From contig JAHYIZ010000007.1 in the NCBI GenBank assembly GCA_019429405.1, positions 1 through 64,000 on the forward strand: a stretch of DNA of 64,000 nt. The letters are read 5' to 3'. This DNA comes from Paracoccaceae bacterium (GTDB taxonomy: Bacteria; Pseudomonadota; Alphaproteobacteria; Rhodobacterales; Rhodobacteraceae). Every line of letters starts with the position of its first letter. Position 1 is the first letter of the stretch. Both the position numbers and the translations under genes were made by a program. The notes beneath the pieces were generated by a model. It saw only the letters and a list, made by a program, of their open reading frames with translations. It searched no databases and was not told the DNA's origin. This document shows, in pieces, positions 52,884 through 62,401 of the stretch.

Positions 52884-54413
52884 ATGGCGTTGAAACAGAT
52901 CCGAGGGTTGGCCTGGCTGGGCGAGATGACGCGGCGCGACATGCTGGCTTTTGTTCCTGCTGCAGGGCTTGCCGGGTATTGGTATGGCCTGCCGGGCGCA
53001 ATTCTGGTGGTTGCCGCGGCAGTCGCCGTGGCGTGGCTGGCGCGCACCCCCGGTGCCGGGGCCGCAGCCGTGGCCCCCGCGCTCGACCCGGCGACGCGGT
53101 TGCCCCTGCGCGCCGCCGCCGAGACCATGCTTGACGCCGCCCTGGTCGATACCGCGGCAACCAGCCGCGGCACTGCGGCCTTTGTGATCGGGTTCGATGA
53201 CGGCGCAGCACTGGAAACAAGCGCGGGCGAGGAAGGCTTTGCCCAAATCCAGCGCCGCACCGCCGAGCGTTTGCACGGCGCACTGCGCGAAAACGATCTG
53301 GTCGCGCAGCTTGAGGATGGGCGCTTTGCCGTGGTGCTGGCACCAGTGCGCCGCGCCGATCTGGAAAGTGTGCTGCAAATCGCGGCACGCCTGCAAGCCG
53401 CGGCAGAGGTGCCGCTGTCGCTCGACGCAAGCACCGTTTACCTCTCGGTCCATGTCGGCTTTTGCCTGCTCAGCCGCACCCCCGCCCGCCAGGGCACGGC
53501 CATGCTGGCTGCCGCCGAGGCCGCCGCCGACGAGGCGCGGCGGTTCGGCCCCGGTGCGATCCGCGCCTTTTCAACCGAGATCGCGCAAGCTGCGCGCACC
53601 CGGTCAGACCTTGCTGCGCAGGTTGGCGCGGCGCTTGAAGATGGGCAGATCGTGGCGCATTTTCTGCCGCAGCTTTCGTCTGATACCGGCGAGATCTCGG
53701 GCTTTGAACTGGTGCCCTGCTGGCTGCACCCCGAGCGCGGATTTCTGACCGCCGCTGAATTTGAAGGCGCCGTTACCGCCTGTGGCCTGCACGCGCGGCT
53801 GGGCGAGGTGCTGCTTTATCAAGGCTTTGCGGCGCTGCGCGCCTGGGACCGGGCCGGGCTAGGCGCGGCCACGCTGGCGCTGCCGGTCTCGCTGCACGAA
53901 TTGCGCAACCCCAAGCTGCCGGAGCGCCTGAAATGGGACCTCGACCGTTTTGAAACCGCAGCAGCGCGGCTGCACCTGCTGGTGCCCGAGACCGCCGCGC
54001 TGGATACCGCGCAAGACATGGCGAGCCATACGGTCGCCATGTTGGCGCAGATCGGGTGCAACATTGATCTGGCGGGCTTTGGCAATGGCCCCGCGCCGAT
54101 TTCCGCGATCCGCAAGTTTTCGGTGCGCCGATTGCGGCTCGAACGCGAGTTTGTGGCGCATGTCGACACCGACCCCGAGCAGCAGCGCGTTGTCGCCGCG
54201 ATCCTGTCGCTTGCCGAGCGGATGGGTGTTGAGACTCTTGCCGACGGGGTCGCAAGCGTCGGCGAACACGCAATGCTTGCGCAGCTTGGATGCGGCCATG
54301 TGCAGGGTCCGGCAATCGCCCGTCCGATGGCCTATGAAGACACGATAGACTGGGTCGAGCGCCACCGGGGCAAGTTGCAGGCAACCCCGCGGCTGGGGCG
54401 AACCAAACGCTGA
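52884..54413 (+). CDS. Degenerate GGDEF-EAL protein, probably catalytically inactive
   Basis: This 509-residue protein has two N-terminal helices (about 20-55), a GGDEF-like region and an EAL-like region. The GGDEF motif reads LEDGRFAVVL where GGDEFAVLL is expected. The EAL motif reads FELVPCW. The metal site DDFGTG is replaced by LAGFGNG, with both aspartates lost. KIDRSFV becomes RLEREFV and AEGVET becomes ADGVAS. It should neither make nor cut cyclic-di-GMP, and may instead act as a binding or scaffold protein. It lies between ttcA and yidC. Confidence 0.8.
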   Translation: MALKQIRGLAWLGEMTRRDMLAFVPAAGLAGYWYGLPGAILVVAAAVAVAWLARTPGAGAAAVAPALDPATRLPLRAAAETMLDAALVDTAATSRGTAAFVIGFDDGAALETSAGEEGFAQIQRRTAERLHGALRENDLVAQLEDGRFAVVLAPVRRADLESVLQIAARLQAAAEVPLSLDASTVYLSVHVGFCLLSRTPARQGTAMLAAAEAAADEARRFGPGAIRAFSTEIAQAARTRSDLAAQVGAALEDGQIVAHFLPQLSSDTGEISGFELVPCWLHPERGFLTAAEFEGAVTACGLHARLGEVLLYQGFAALRAWDRAGLGAATLALPVSLHELRNPKLPERLKWDLDRFETAAARLHLLVPETAALDTAQDMASHTVAMLAQIGCNIDLAGFGNGPAPISAIRKFSVRRLRLEREFVAHVDTDPEQQRVVAAILSLAERMGVETLADGVASVGEHAMLAQLGCGHVQGPAIARPMAYEDTIDWVERHRGKLQATPRLGRTKR

Positions 54414-54690
54414 AGGCTGCCCCGGCGCAGCACACCACCGGGCATGCCCCGCGTGCAATTGACGCGGCCGCCACCGTGCCGGCAAATCGGGCATGCGGTG
54501 CCCGACGCTCGCGCGCGCGCCGCGCGGCAAGATCGCAGCAGCCGCGCGCGCCTTGGCCGGCGGCTGTCTGCGCCGCCGCCTGTCATCAATCGGAGGCGCC
54601 GCACCGGCTGAACCGGGAAAACCGCTTGACCTTTGCGCCACCCTTCTGTTGAACCAGCCCAACCCTGAACTGGCTGGTGGTGCTTCCCCG

Positions 54691-56508
54691 ATGGACGATC
54701 AGAACAAGAATCTCATTCTCGCGACCGTGCTTTCGTTCGTGGTGATCTTGCTGTGGTACACGGTCTTTGCGCCGCCGGTGCCGGAAGAGCCTGTCGCCCC
54801 CGATACAATCAGCCAGACGGCGCCAGCCGCGCCAGCGCTTAGCGCTGCCGTGCCCGATACCGGGGTTGCCGCCACCGCCGCCGCGACCGAACTTGCCGCC
54901 GCCCCGCGCATTGCCATCACCACGCCGCGCCTTGTCGGTTCGATCTCGCTGCTGGGCGGGCGCATTGATGACCTGTCGCTGGTGGGCTACCGCGAAACCC
55001 TTGCCGCTGGCTCGCCCGATGTGCGCCTGCTGGCGCAGGTTGGCGGCACCGATCTGACCGCGGCCAAACCCTATTACGCCGTCTATGGCTGGAGCCCGGC
55101 CGGCGGGCTTGCCGCCGAGGCGGTGCCAAATGCCCGCACGCTCTGGACCGCACCAGCTGGCGCGACGCTGGCCCCCGGCAAGCCAGTGACCTTGACCTGG
55201 GACAACGGCGCCGGCCTGACCTTCACCCGAGAAATCGCGGTGGACGACAACTACCTGTTCACCATCACCCAGACGGTCACCAACGCCACCACCGCCGCCG
55301 TACGCCTTGCCCCCTACGGCATTGTCGCGCGCCACGGTATTCCCAGCACAAGTTCGGTCTATGTGCTGCATGAGGGCGCCGTGCGGATGTCGGACGGCAA
55401 GCTGCAAGAGATGAAATACAAGGACATCACCAAGCTGGACCCGGTGCCGGCTGAAGGCCTGGCGGATGTTGTCGCCGTTACCGAAAACGGCTGGACCGGC
55501 TTCACCGACAAATACTGGATGACCACGCTGGCGCCGATGCCTGGGCAGGCCTTTACCTCCGTGGTAAAGTATGTGCCGGGCAGCGACATCTACCAGACCG
55601 AAGCCCGGATGCCGGTGCTAGACGTCGCCCCCGGCACCACCGCCAGCGCCGCCTCGATGCTCTTCGCGGGCGCCAAGGAGTGGGAGGCCATCCGCGCCTA
55701 TGAGAAAGACGCCGGCATCGACCGCTTCATCGATTCGATCGACTGGGGCTGGTTCTATTTCCTGACCAAGCCGATGTTCTGGCTGCTGCACTGGCTGCAC
55801 GGCGCCATCGGCAACATGGGCTGGGCGATCATTGCACTGACCGTGGTCATCAAGCTTCTGGTGTTCCCGTTGGCGCGCAAATCCTACGTCTCGATGGCCA
55901 AGATGAAAGAACTCCAGCCCGAGATGGAAAAGCTGAAAGAGCGCTCGGGCGACGACAAGGCCAAGATGCAGCAAGAGATGATGCAGCTTTACAAGCGCGA
56001 AAAGGTCAACCCGGCGTCGGGCTGCCTGCCGATCGTGCTGCAAATCCCGATCTTCTTTTCACTTTACAAGGTGATCTACGTTACGATCGAGCTGCGACAC
56101 GCGCCGTGGTTCGGCTGGATCCGCGACCTTTCGGCGCCGGATCCGTCGTCGATCCTCAACCTCTTTGGCCTGCTGCCCTTCGCGCCGCCCGAACAAGGCT
56201 CGATCTTCTTCATCTTTTCACTCGGCGTGCTGCCGATCTTGCTTGGCATTTCGATGTGGTTCCAGCAAAAGCTGAACCCCGCCCCCGCCGACCCGACCCA
56301 GAAAATGATCTTTGCCTGGATGCCGTGGGTCTTCATGTTCATGCTGGGCTCGTTTGCGTCGGGCCTCGTGGTCTACTGGATTGCCAACAACACGATCACC
56401 TTCATCCAGCAGTACACGATCATGTCGATGCACCACAAACGCCCCGACCTTTTCGGCAACATTCTGGAGGGCTTCCGCAAGAAGCCCGGCGCCCCGCCAA
56501 AGCAATGA
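54691..56508 (+). CDS. yidC: Membrane protein insertase YidC
   Basis: YidC inserts and folds inner-membrane proteins alone or with SecYEG. The 605-residue protein starts with MDDQNKNLILATVLSFVVILLWY, then a Pro/Ala-rich linker and a large periplasmic beta domain (about 70-340). The core insertase has MFWLLHWLHGAIGNMGWAIIALTVVIKLLVFPL (quoted in part) and the cytoplasmic hairpin YVSMAKMKELQPEMEKLKE. The VNPASGCLPIVLQIPIFFSLY motif and a final FITFIQQYTIM-type helix complete it. Its stop codon overlaps the MOSC gene start (ATGA). Confidence 0.96.
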   Translation: MDDQNKNLILATVLSFVVILLWYTVFAPPVPEEPVAPDTISQTAPAAPALSAAVPDTGVAATAAATELAAAPRIAITTPRLVGSISLLGGRIDDLSLVGYRETLAAGSPDVRLLAQVGGTDLTAAKPYYAVYGWSPAGGLAAEAVPNARTLWTAPAGATLAPGKPVTLTWDNGAGLTFTREIAVDDNYLFTITQTVTNATTAAVRLAPYGIVARHGIPSTSSVYVLHEGAVRMSDGKLQEMKYKDITKLDPVPAEGLADVVAVTENGWTGFTDKYWMTTLAPMPGQAFTSVVKYVPGSDIYQTEARMPVLDVAPGTTASAASMLFAGAKEWEAIRAYEKDAGIDRFIDSIDWGWFYFLTKPMFWLLHWLHGAIGNMGWAIIALTVVIKLLVFPLARKSYVSMAKMKELQPEMEKLKERSGDDKAKMQQEMMQLYKREKVNPASGCLPIVLQIPIFFSLYKVIYVTIELRHAPWFGWIRDLSAPDPSSILNLFGLLPFAPPEQGSIFFIFSLGVLPILLGISMWFQQKLNPAPADPTQKMIFAWMPWVFMFMLGSFASGLVVYWIANNTITFIQQYTIMSMHHKRPDLFGNILEGFRKKPGAPPKQ

Positions 56509-57257
56509 CCGCCCTGCTGGCCCACATCCTGCGCCACCCCATCAAATCGGTCGGGGTAGAGGAAGTTGAGCGCGCGCCCCTGACCGAGGCGCGCGCGTTG
56601 GCTTTCGACCGCCGCTGGGCGGTGGCGCATGCGGCGGCAAAGTTTCAGGGACAACCGCAGGCGTGGCAGCCGAAGATGAACTTTCTGCGCGGCGTTGCCG
56701 GGCCCGAACTGATGGCCGTGACCGCCGCTTGCGCAGGCGACCGGGTAACGCTGTACCACCCCCGCGCTGGCACGATCACGCTTGACATGGGCTTGGCGGC
56801 CGACCACGCGCGGCTGATCGGCTGGCTCACCCCGCTCTGGCCCGATGGGCGGCCCGCCCCAAGACATGTGGTCGAGGTGCCGGGGCAGGCGCTGGCCGAC
56901 TGGCCTGACCCGTTCCTGTCGCTCTTGTCGCTCTCGTCGCTGGCAGAGCTCGCGCGGCACGCCGGGCGCGCGCTGCACATCAACCGCTGGCGCGGCAACC
57001 TTTGGGTTGACGGCTGGGCGGCCTTGCGCGAACGCGCGCTGCTCGGCCAGCGCATCCGCGTGGGCGCTGCCACGCTCGAAATCGTGCAACCCATTACCCG
57101 CTGCCGCGCCACCTGCGTGAACCCTGAAACCGGCGCCGAAGACTGCGACACCCTCGCGGCGCTCGAATCACTCTGGGGCCACCGCGATTTCGGCGTCTAT
57201 GCCCGCGTGCTGACCGGGGGCGACATTGCCCGTGGCGACGCGGTGGAGGTCCTTTGA
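56505..57257 (+). CDS. MOSC domain protein
   Basis: This 250-residue protein has an N-terminal MOSC beta-barrel (LAHILRHPIKSVGVEEVERAPLTEARALAFDRRW, quoted in part) and a C-terminal MOSC domain with the conserved cysteine motif RCRATCVNPETG. MOSC proteins carry a molybdenum cofactor sulfur or reduce N-oxygenated compounds. The specific reaction is unknown. It overlaps yidC by four bases and engB by one base. Confidence 0.88.
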   Translation: MTALLAHILRHPIKSVGVEEVERAPLTEARALAFDRRWAVAHAAAKFQGQPQAWQPKMNFLRGVAGPELMAVTAACAGDRVTLYHPRAGTITLDMGLAADHARLIGWLTPLWPDGRPAPRHVVEVPGQALADWPDPFLSLLSLSSLAELARHAGRALHINRWRGNLWVDGWAALRERALLGQRIRVGAATLEIVQPITRCRATCVNPETGAEDCDTLAALESLWGHRDFGVYARVLTGGDIARGDAVEVL

Positions 57258-57904
57258 TGCAGATGCAGTTCTCTCTCGCACCTGAGCCGGAAGAAGAGGC
57301 CCGCGAAAAGGGCCGCCTGATGTTCGCCGGCCCGGTCGAATTTCTCAAGGGCGTGGTGGCAATGGACGGCCTGCCGCCGCCAGACCGGGTCGAGGTCTGC
57401 TTTGCGGGCCGCTCAAACGTCGGCAAGTCAAGCCTGATCAACGCGCTCACAGGGCGCAAGGCGCTGGCGCGCGCCTCCAACACCCCCGGCCGCACGCAGG
57501 AAATCAACTACTTCACCACATCCGGCCCCTACCTCGTGGACCTTCCTGGCTATGGCTACGCCGAGGCCCCCAAACCTATCGTCGAAAAATGGCAGCGCCT
57601 GCTCAAGGCCTACCTTTCAGGCCGCGCCACGCTGCGCCGCGCCTTCGTGCTGATCGACACCCGCCACGGCGTGAAAGCGGTCGATGACGAGATTCTGACC
57701 TTGCTCGACCGTTCTGCGGTCACCTTTCAGGTGGTGCTGACCAAGGCCGACAAGGTCAGCCAGAGCGAGCGCGAAGCAACCATCATCCAGGTCCGCGCAG
57801 CACTCGCAAAACACCCCGCCGCCTACCCCGAACTCATCGTCACCTCGTCGGAAAAGGGCGACGGCATCGAAACCCTGCGCGCCCTCATCGCCACGCTCGC
57901 CTGA
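57257..57904 (+). CDS. engB: Ribosome biogenesis GTPase EngB/YihA
   Basis: This GTPase is needed for 50S subunit assembly. The 215-residue protein has G1 GRSNVGKSSL (51-60), the G2 TPGRTQEINYF, G3 DLPGYGYA, and G4 LTKADK. The ATG at 57257 shares one base with the MOSC stop codon. It is followed by a repeat element and argB. Confidence 0.95.
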   Translation: MQMQFSLAPEPEEEAREKGRLMFAGPVEFLKGVVAMDGLPPPDRVEVCFAGRSNVGKSSLINALTGRKALARASNTPGRTQEINYFTTSGPYLVDLPGYGYAEAPKPIVEKWQRLLKAYLSGRATLRRAFVLIDTRHGVKAVDDEILTLLDRSAVTFQVVLTKADKVSQSEREATIIQVRAALAKHPAAYPELIVTSSEKGDGIETLRALIATLA

Positions 57905-57918
57905 CCCGGCGCTTGCCT

Positions 57919-57956
57919 TGGTCGAAATATCCCCCCCGGAGGGCAGCCCCGCCTCA
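57919..57956 (+). repeat. Dispersed GC-rich repeat, copy C (partial)
   Basis: CTTGGTCGAAATATCCCCCC, then a CGGAGGGC stretch, partly matches the repeats at 2334 and 60098; the hairpin is shorter. The likeness is weaker than for the other three copies. Confidence 0.35.
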
Positions 57957-58030
57957 GCCCCGCCCCCTTGGCAGGGCGCGCGAATGGCCGTAACACTGGC
58001 CCCGCACCGCGCGCCCCAAGGACCCCCAGC

Positions 58031-58924
58031 ATGAGACCGCAAAGCATGAACCGAGACTGGATCGCCACCGCCCGCACGCTTTCCGAGGCCCTGCCCTACC
58101 TGCAACGCTACACCGGCGCCGTGGTAGTGGTGAAGTTTGGCGGCAACGCCATGGGCGACGAGCAGGCCATGGCCGATTTCGCCCGCGACATCGTGCTGAT
58201 GCGACAGGTCGGCATGAACCCGGTGCTGGTGCATGGCGGCGGCCCGATGATCAACGACCTGCTTGGCAAGCTCGGCATCAAATCCGAATTCGTGCGCGGC
58301 AAGCGCGTGACCGATCAGGCCACCGTCGAGGTGGTTGAAATGGTGCTCTCGGGCCTTGTCAACAAACGCATCGTGCAGGCGATCAACGATCAGGGCGGCC
58401 GCGCCGTGGGCATTTCCGGCAAGGACGACGACATGATGGTCTGCGAGCCCGACGACCCCGAACTGGGCTTTGTCGGGCGCCCGGTCGAGATGAACGTGCA
58501 GGTGCTGCGCGACCTTTACAACGCCGGCATCATTCCGGTGGTTGCCCCGGTGGCGACCGGCCAGAACGACAACGAAACCTTCAACGTCAACGGCGATACC
58601 GCAGCCGGCGCCATTGCGGGCGCGCTCAAGGCCGACCGCTTGCTGCTCCTGACCGATGTGGCGGGCGTCAAGAACAAGGCGGGCGAGATCGTCACGCAAA
58701 TGAGCCCAGATGAGGTGCGCGCCATGATCGCCGATGGCACCATCGCCGGAGGCATGATTCCGAAAGCCGAAACCGCTCTTGCGGCGCTGGAAGACGGTGT
58801 GCGCGCCGTTGTCATTCTCGATGGCCGGGTGCCCAATGCCTGCCTGCTCGAGCTCTTTACCGACCATGGCGCGGGCAGCCTGATCCGCTCGACCGAGCCA
58901 CGCATGAAGCCGCGCTCGCGGTGA
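58031..58924 (+). CDS. argB: Acetylglutamate kinase
   Basis: ArgB phosphorylates N-acetylglutamate in arginine synthesis. The 297-residue protein has [46 protein letters not shown] and [17 protein letters not shown] eight bases before 58031 favours that ATG over the one at 58046. The stop codon overlaps the ferredoxin-like gene (GTGA). Arginine feedback cannot be judged from sequence alone. Confidence 0.95.
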   Translation: MRPQSMNRDWIATARTLSEALPYLQRYTGAVVVVKFGGNAMGDEQAMADFARDIVLMRQVGMNPVLVHGGGPMINDLLGKLGIKSEFVRGKRVTDQATVEVVEMVLSGLVNKRIVQAINDQGGRAVGISGKDDDMMVCEPDDPELGFVGRPVEMNVQVLRDLYNAGIIPVVAPVATGQNDNETFNVNGDTAAGAIAGALKADRLLLLTDVAGVKNKAGEIVTQMSPDEVRAMIADGTIAGGMIPKAETALAALEDGVRAVVILDGRVPNACLLELFTDHGAGSLIRSTEPRMKPRSR

Positions 58925-59568
58925 CCCTCGCCGCTATCGAGGCCGCCGCCTCGGCGCATCGGCTGTTCGTTTCGGGCGCCTTCCACCCCACCCTCGCCGA
59001 TGGCACGCCGCCGGGCACCCGCACGCTGGTGCTGCTGTCGCCCGCCGAGCCGGGGTTCTGGCCGCATGTCACCGCTACGCCTGAATTCGCCGACGCGGCA
59101 CAAGACCCGCTAGACCGCTGGTCCGCCCGCGTTATCGGCGCTTTGGCGCAGCAATTTCGCGCGACCGCGCTCTTCCCCTTCGGCGGCCCGCCATGGCTGC
59201 CGTTTTACGATTGGGCACTGCGGTCGGGCGCGGCGTGGCACTCGCCCGTGTCGCTGCTGGTGCATCACCGTATGGGCCTTTGGGCCTCTTACCGGGGTGC
59301 GCTGGCTCTGCCCGAGGCGCTGGCGCTGCCTGCCCATCCGCCCAACCCCTGCAATGGCTGCCCCGCCCCCTGCCGCACCGCCTGCCCGGTCGCGGCCCTC
59401 ACCCCCAGAGGCTACAATGTCGCGGCCTGCCACGGCTTCCTTGACACGCCGGCGGGCGAGAGCTGTCTTTCTTTTGGCTGCGCTGCTCGCCGCGCTTGCC
59501 CCCCCGGTGCCGCCTATGGCAGGTTGGCTGAGCAATCGGCTTGGCACATGAGGCAATTTCACCAATGA
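58921..59568 (+). CDS. Ferredoxin-like Fe-S protein
   Basis: This 215-residue protein carries a cysteine cluster near its end: [20 protein letters not shown], then [15 protein letters not shown] and RRACPP. This resembles the 4Fe-4S ferredoxin part of epoxyqueuosine reductase-type proteins. No cobalamin-binding part is seen, so a QueG role is unlikely. The physiological partner is unknown. It starts with GTG overlapping argB and overlaps sixA by four bases. Confidence 0.8.
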   Translation: MTLAAIEAAASAHRLFVSGAFHPTLADGTPPGTRTLVLLSPAEPGFWPHVTATPEFADAAQDPLDRWSARVIGALAQQFRATALFPFGGPPWLPFYDWALRSGAAWHSPVSLLVHHRMGLWASYRGALALPEALALPAHPPNPCNGCPAPCRTACPVAALTPRGYNVAACHGFLDTPAGESCLSFGCAARRACPPGAAYGRLAEQSAWHMRQFHQ

Positions 59569-60083
59569 CACCACAGGGACACCGCCGCCTGATCCTCACG
59601 CGCCACGCGAAATCCGCTTGGGACAACCCCGCGCTTTCCGACCATGAGCGCCCGCTTAACGCGCGCGGCCAGCGCGCGGCACGCGAACTGGGCGACTGGC
59701 TCGCCTCGCGCGGTTATGAGCCTGAAGAAGTGCTCTGCTCGACCTCGCTGCGCACCCGCGAAACGTGGCGGCACATCGCCGCCGCCGTGCTCGAAGCACG
59801 CCCGCAGGTACGCTATGAGTCAGAGCTTTATCAAGCCGCGCCCGAAACTCTGCTGGCGACACTCAAGACCGCCACCGCAGCCTCGGTCATGGTGCTGGCG
59901 CACAATCCCGGTCTTGCAGATTTTGCCCGCCAGCTTTGCGCCCACCCGCCGCTGACACCCGATTTCGCGCGGTACCCGACCTCGGCAACCCTGGTGGTCG
60001 ATTTCCAGATCAACGACTGGTCCGACCTGAAGCTCGGCGAAGGCGCGGTGCTCGATTTCTACCTGCCTGCGGGGCGTGGCTGA
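59565..60083 (+). CDS. sixA: SixA-type phosphohistidine phosphatase
   Basis: This 172-residue histidine phosphatase has the catalytic RHG-like motif LTRHAKSAW, then a STSLRTRETW segment and the second histidine in MVLAHNPGLADF. SixA proteins take phosphate from phosphohistidine, such as on PtsN/NPr-type proteins. The start at 59565 shares four bases with the upstream stop. It is convergent with the bzt operon. Confidence 0.87.
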   Translation: MTPQGHRRLILTRHAKSAWDNPALSDHERPLNARGQRAARELGDWLASRGYEPEEVLCSTSLRTRETWRHIAAAVLEARPQVRYESELYQAAPETLLATLKTATAASVMVLAHNPGLADFARQLCAHPPLTPDFARYPTSATLVVDFQINDWSDLKLGEGAVLDFYLPAGRG

Positions 60084-60097
60084 ACCAGGACCGGCGT

Positions 60098-60147
60098 CTT
60101 CTTCATCGCCCAAATACCCCGGGGGGTGCGGGGGGCTGGCCCCCCGC
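60098..60147 (+). repeat. Dispersed GC-hairpin repeat, copy D
   Basis: CTTCTTCATCGCCCAAATACC runs into a stem GCGGGGGGC/GCCCCCCGC (60128-60136, 60139-60147). It matches the copies at 2334 and 17051. It lies between the convergent sixA and bztD genes and may work as a terminator, although it has no T-run here. Confidence 0.65.
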
Positions 60148-60149
60148 CC

Positions 60150-60941
60150 TCAGTGCCCCAGAATCTGGCTCAGGAACAGCTTTGTGCGTTCCGATTGCGG
60201 GTTGTTGAAGAACGCGTAAGGCTCATTCTGCTCAACGATCTGGCCCTGATCCATGAAGATCACCCGGTTCGCCACGGCCTGCGCAAAACCCATCTCATGC
60301 GTCACAACCAGCATGGTCATGCCGTCTTCGGCCAGCCCGATCATCGTGTCGAGCACTTCCTTGATCATCTCGGGGTCAAGCGCGCTTGTCGGTTCGTCAA
60401 ACAGCATGATCCGCGGCTTCATGCACAGCGACCGCGCAATTGCGACGCGCTGTTGCTGGCCGCCGGAAAGCTGGCCGGGGTATTTGTGTGCCTGTTCCGG
60501 GATCTTCACCTTTTCAAGGTAATACATCGCGGTCTCGTCGGCCTCTTTCTTCGGCTCCTTGCGCACCCAGATCGGGGCCAGCGTCAGGTTTTCCAGAATC
60601 GTCAGATGCGGAAACAGGTTGAAGTGCTGGAACACCATGCCCACTTCGGACCGCACCTTGTCGATGTTCTTCAGATCGCTCGTCAACTCGGTGCCATCGA
60701 CGATGATCTGCCCCGACTGGTGCTCTTCCAGCCGGTTGATGCAGCGGATCAGCGTCGATTTGCCAGACCCCGAAGGCCCGGCAATCACGATCCGCTCGCC
60801 GCGGTTCACGGTCAGGTTGATGTCGCGCAGCACATGGAAGGTGCCGAACCACTTGTTCATCGCGGTGATCTGAATCGCCACCTCGTCGGTGACGGTCATG
60901 TGCGACCGGTCGATCTGGCGCTCGATTTGCGTTTCTGCCAT
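60150..60941 (-). CDS. bztD: Glutamate/glutamine/aspartate/asparagine ABC transporter ATPase BztD
   Basis: This 263-residue ATPase of the bzt uptake system has Walker [10 protein letters not shown] (55-63), the signature [15 protein letters not shown], and Walker [13 protein letters not shown]-loop HEMGF is also present. It is the last gene of the minus-strand bztABCD operon, starting 10 bases after bztC. Fold and length match polar-amino-acid transporter ATPases. Confidence 0.94.
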   Translation of the reverse strand: MAETQIERQIDRSHMTVTDEVAIQITAMNKWFGTFHVLRDINLTVNRGERIVIAGPSGSGKSTLIRCINRLEEHQSGQIIVDGTELTSDLKNIDKVRSEVGMVFQHFNLFPHLTILENLTLAPIWVRKEPKKEADETAMYYLEKVKIPEQAHKYPGQLSGGQQQRVAIARSLCMKPRIMLFDEPTSALDPEMIKEVLDTMIGLAEDGMTMLVVTHEMGFAQAVANRVIFMDQGQIVEQNEPYAFFNNPQSERTKLFLSQILGH

Positions 60942-60951
60942 GGCGGGCTCC

Positions 60952-62400
60952 TTAATGGTGGTCGCGCTTCAGCCGACGTTCGAGATACATCGAGTATCGC
61001 GACATCGCGAAGTTGAAGATGAAGAAGATGCAGCCGACAAAGATGTAGGGCTCCCAATAGGCGCCCTTCCATTCGAACGACGCACGAACCGAATCGGTGA
61101 TGCCCTTCAGCGGGTCCAGCAGCCCCACGAACACCACCAGCGTGGTATCCTTGAACATGCCGATGAAGGTGGACACGATGCCGGGGATCGAGATTTTCAG
61201 CGCCTGCGGCAATATGATCAGCCGCTGCGCCTTCCAGTAGTCAAGGCCAAGGCTGTCGGCCGCCTCATACTGCCCGCGCGGCAGCGCCGCGAGGCCGCCA
61301 CGCACCACCTCGGCAATGTAGGCGGCTGCAAACAGCGTCACCATGATGATGACGCGCAGGATGATGTCGAAATTGGTGCCCGGCGGCAGGAAGTAGTTGA
61401 GCAGCAACGAGGCCACGAACAGAAGCGAGATCAGCGGCACGCCACGGATGAACTCGATGAACCCGACCGCAAGTGACTTGACCAGCAGCATGTCGGACTG
61501 TCGCGCCAGCGCGAGCACCACCCCCATCGGCAAGCTGAGCACGATGCCCGCCACGCCGATCGTCAGCGCCAGCACGAAGCCGCCGAACTTGTCCGACCGC
61601 ACAGCTTCGATGGCAAAGGGCAGATAGGTTTCCAGCATCTGCATGACCGGACCCATCGCAAAGAACCACCACGCCAGTGCCAGCGCCACTGCCGCGCCGA
61701 CCGAGATGATCGCGCCGCGGCTACGGGTCGCGGTGAATGCAGCCCAGCCCAGCACAAAGCCCGCCATCGCCAGCACCGGCCCCCAGACCGAACCGCCCCA
61801 GAGCATCCAGACCGCAAGGCCGGGGTAAATGCCGGTCAGCCACAGCAGCGCCCAGGGCCGCGACCAGGCAAGCACCAGCATCGCGCCCAGCGCCAGAAGC
61901 AACAGCCCGGTTGCCGGCGTACCCACGCCCAGCGCCGGAAAGGCAAGCACCAGAAACACGGCCATGACGCCAAGAACGGCCATACGAATACGGCGGCTTT
62001 CGGAAAACAGCACCGGCGCGGCAGCAAACAGCAGCAGCCCGAGCGCCAGCGTCGGGCGCCAATAAAGCTCACGCGGGTAAAAGCCGAACATGAACATGTT
62101 CCAGCGGTCGCGGATGATTGCCCAGCAGGCCCCCGTTGCGCCCTCGCCCCAACGCGCGGTGATGATATCGCGGCATTCGCCCACCGATGACGCGAACCAC
62201 ACCGAATTGCGGAACCAAGGGAAGGACTCGCTGATCAGCAGATAGAGGACAAAGGCCCCCGCCAACGTCAGAAGCGTATTGAGCGGCCCCGAGAACAGGT
62301 TCTCGCGCAGCCATCGTATGACGCCGATTTCGCTGACGGGTGGCGCCATTTCGGGCAGAATTTCGGTGCGGACATAGGCGGCGGTGCGGTGCTCGCTCAT
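60952..62400 (-). CDS. bztC: Amino-acid ABC transporter permease BztC
   Basis: This 482-residue inner-membrane permease has about eight helices. The C-terminal permease domain carries the EAA loop with [29 protein letters not shown]. The long N-terminal half has extra helices, which is typical of BztB/BztC proteins. Its start is one base after the bztB stop codon. Confidence 0.92.
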   Translation of the reverse strand: MSEHRTAAYVRTEILPEMAPPVSEIGVIRWLRENLFSGPLNTLLTLAGAFVLYLLISESFPWFRNSVWFASSVGECRDIITARWGEGATGACWAIIRDRWNMFMFGFYPRELYWRPTLALGLLLFAAAPVLFSESRRIRMAVLGVMAVFLVLAFPALGVGTPATGLLLLALGAMLVLAWSRPWALLWLTGIYPGLAVWMLWGGSVWGPVLAMAGFVLGWAAFTATRSRGAIISVGAAVALALAWWFFAMGPVMQMLETYLPFAIEAVRSDKFGGFVLALTIGVAGIVLSLPMGVVLALARQSDMLLVKSLAVGFIEFIRGVPLISLLFVASLLLNYFLPPGTNFDIILRVIIMVTLFAAAYIAEVVRGGLAALPRGQYEAADSLGLDYWKAQRLIILPQALKISIPGIVSTFIGMFKDTTLVVFVGLLDPLKGITDSVRASFEWKGAYWEPYIFVGCIFFIFNFAMSRYSMYLERRLKRDHH

Positions 62401-62401
62401 C

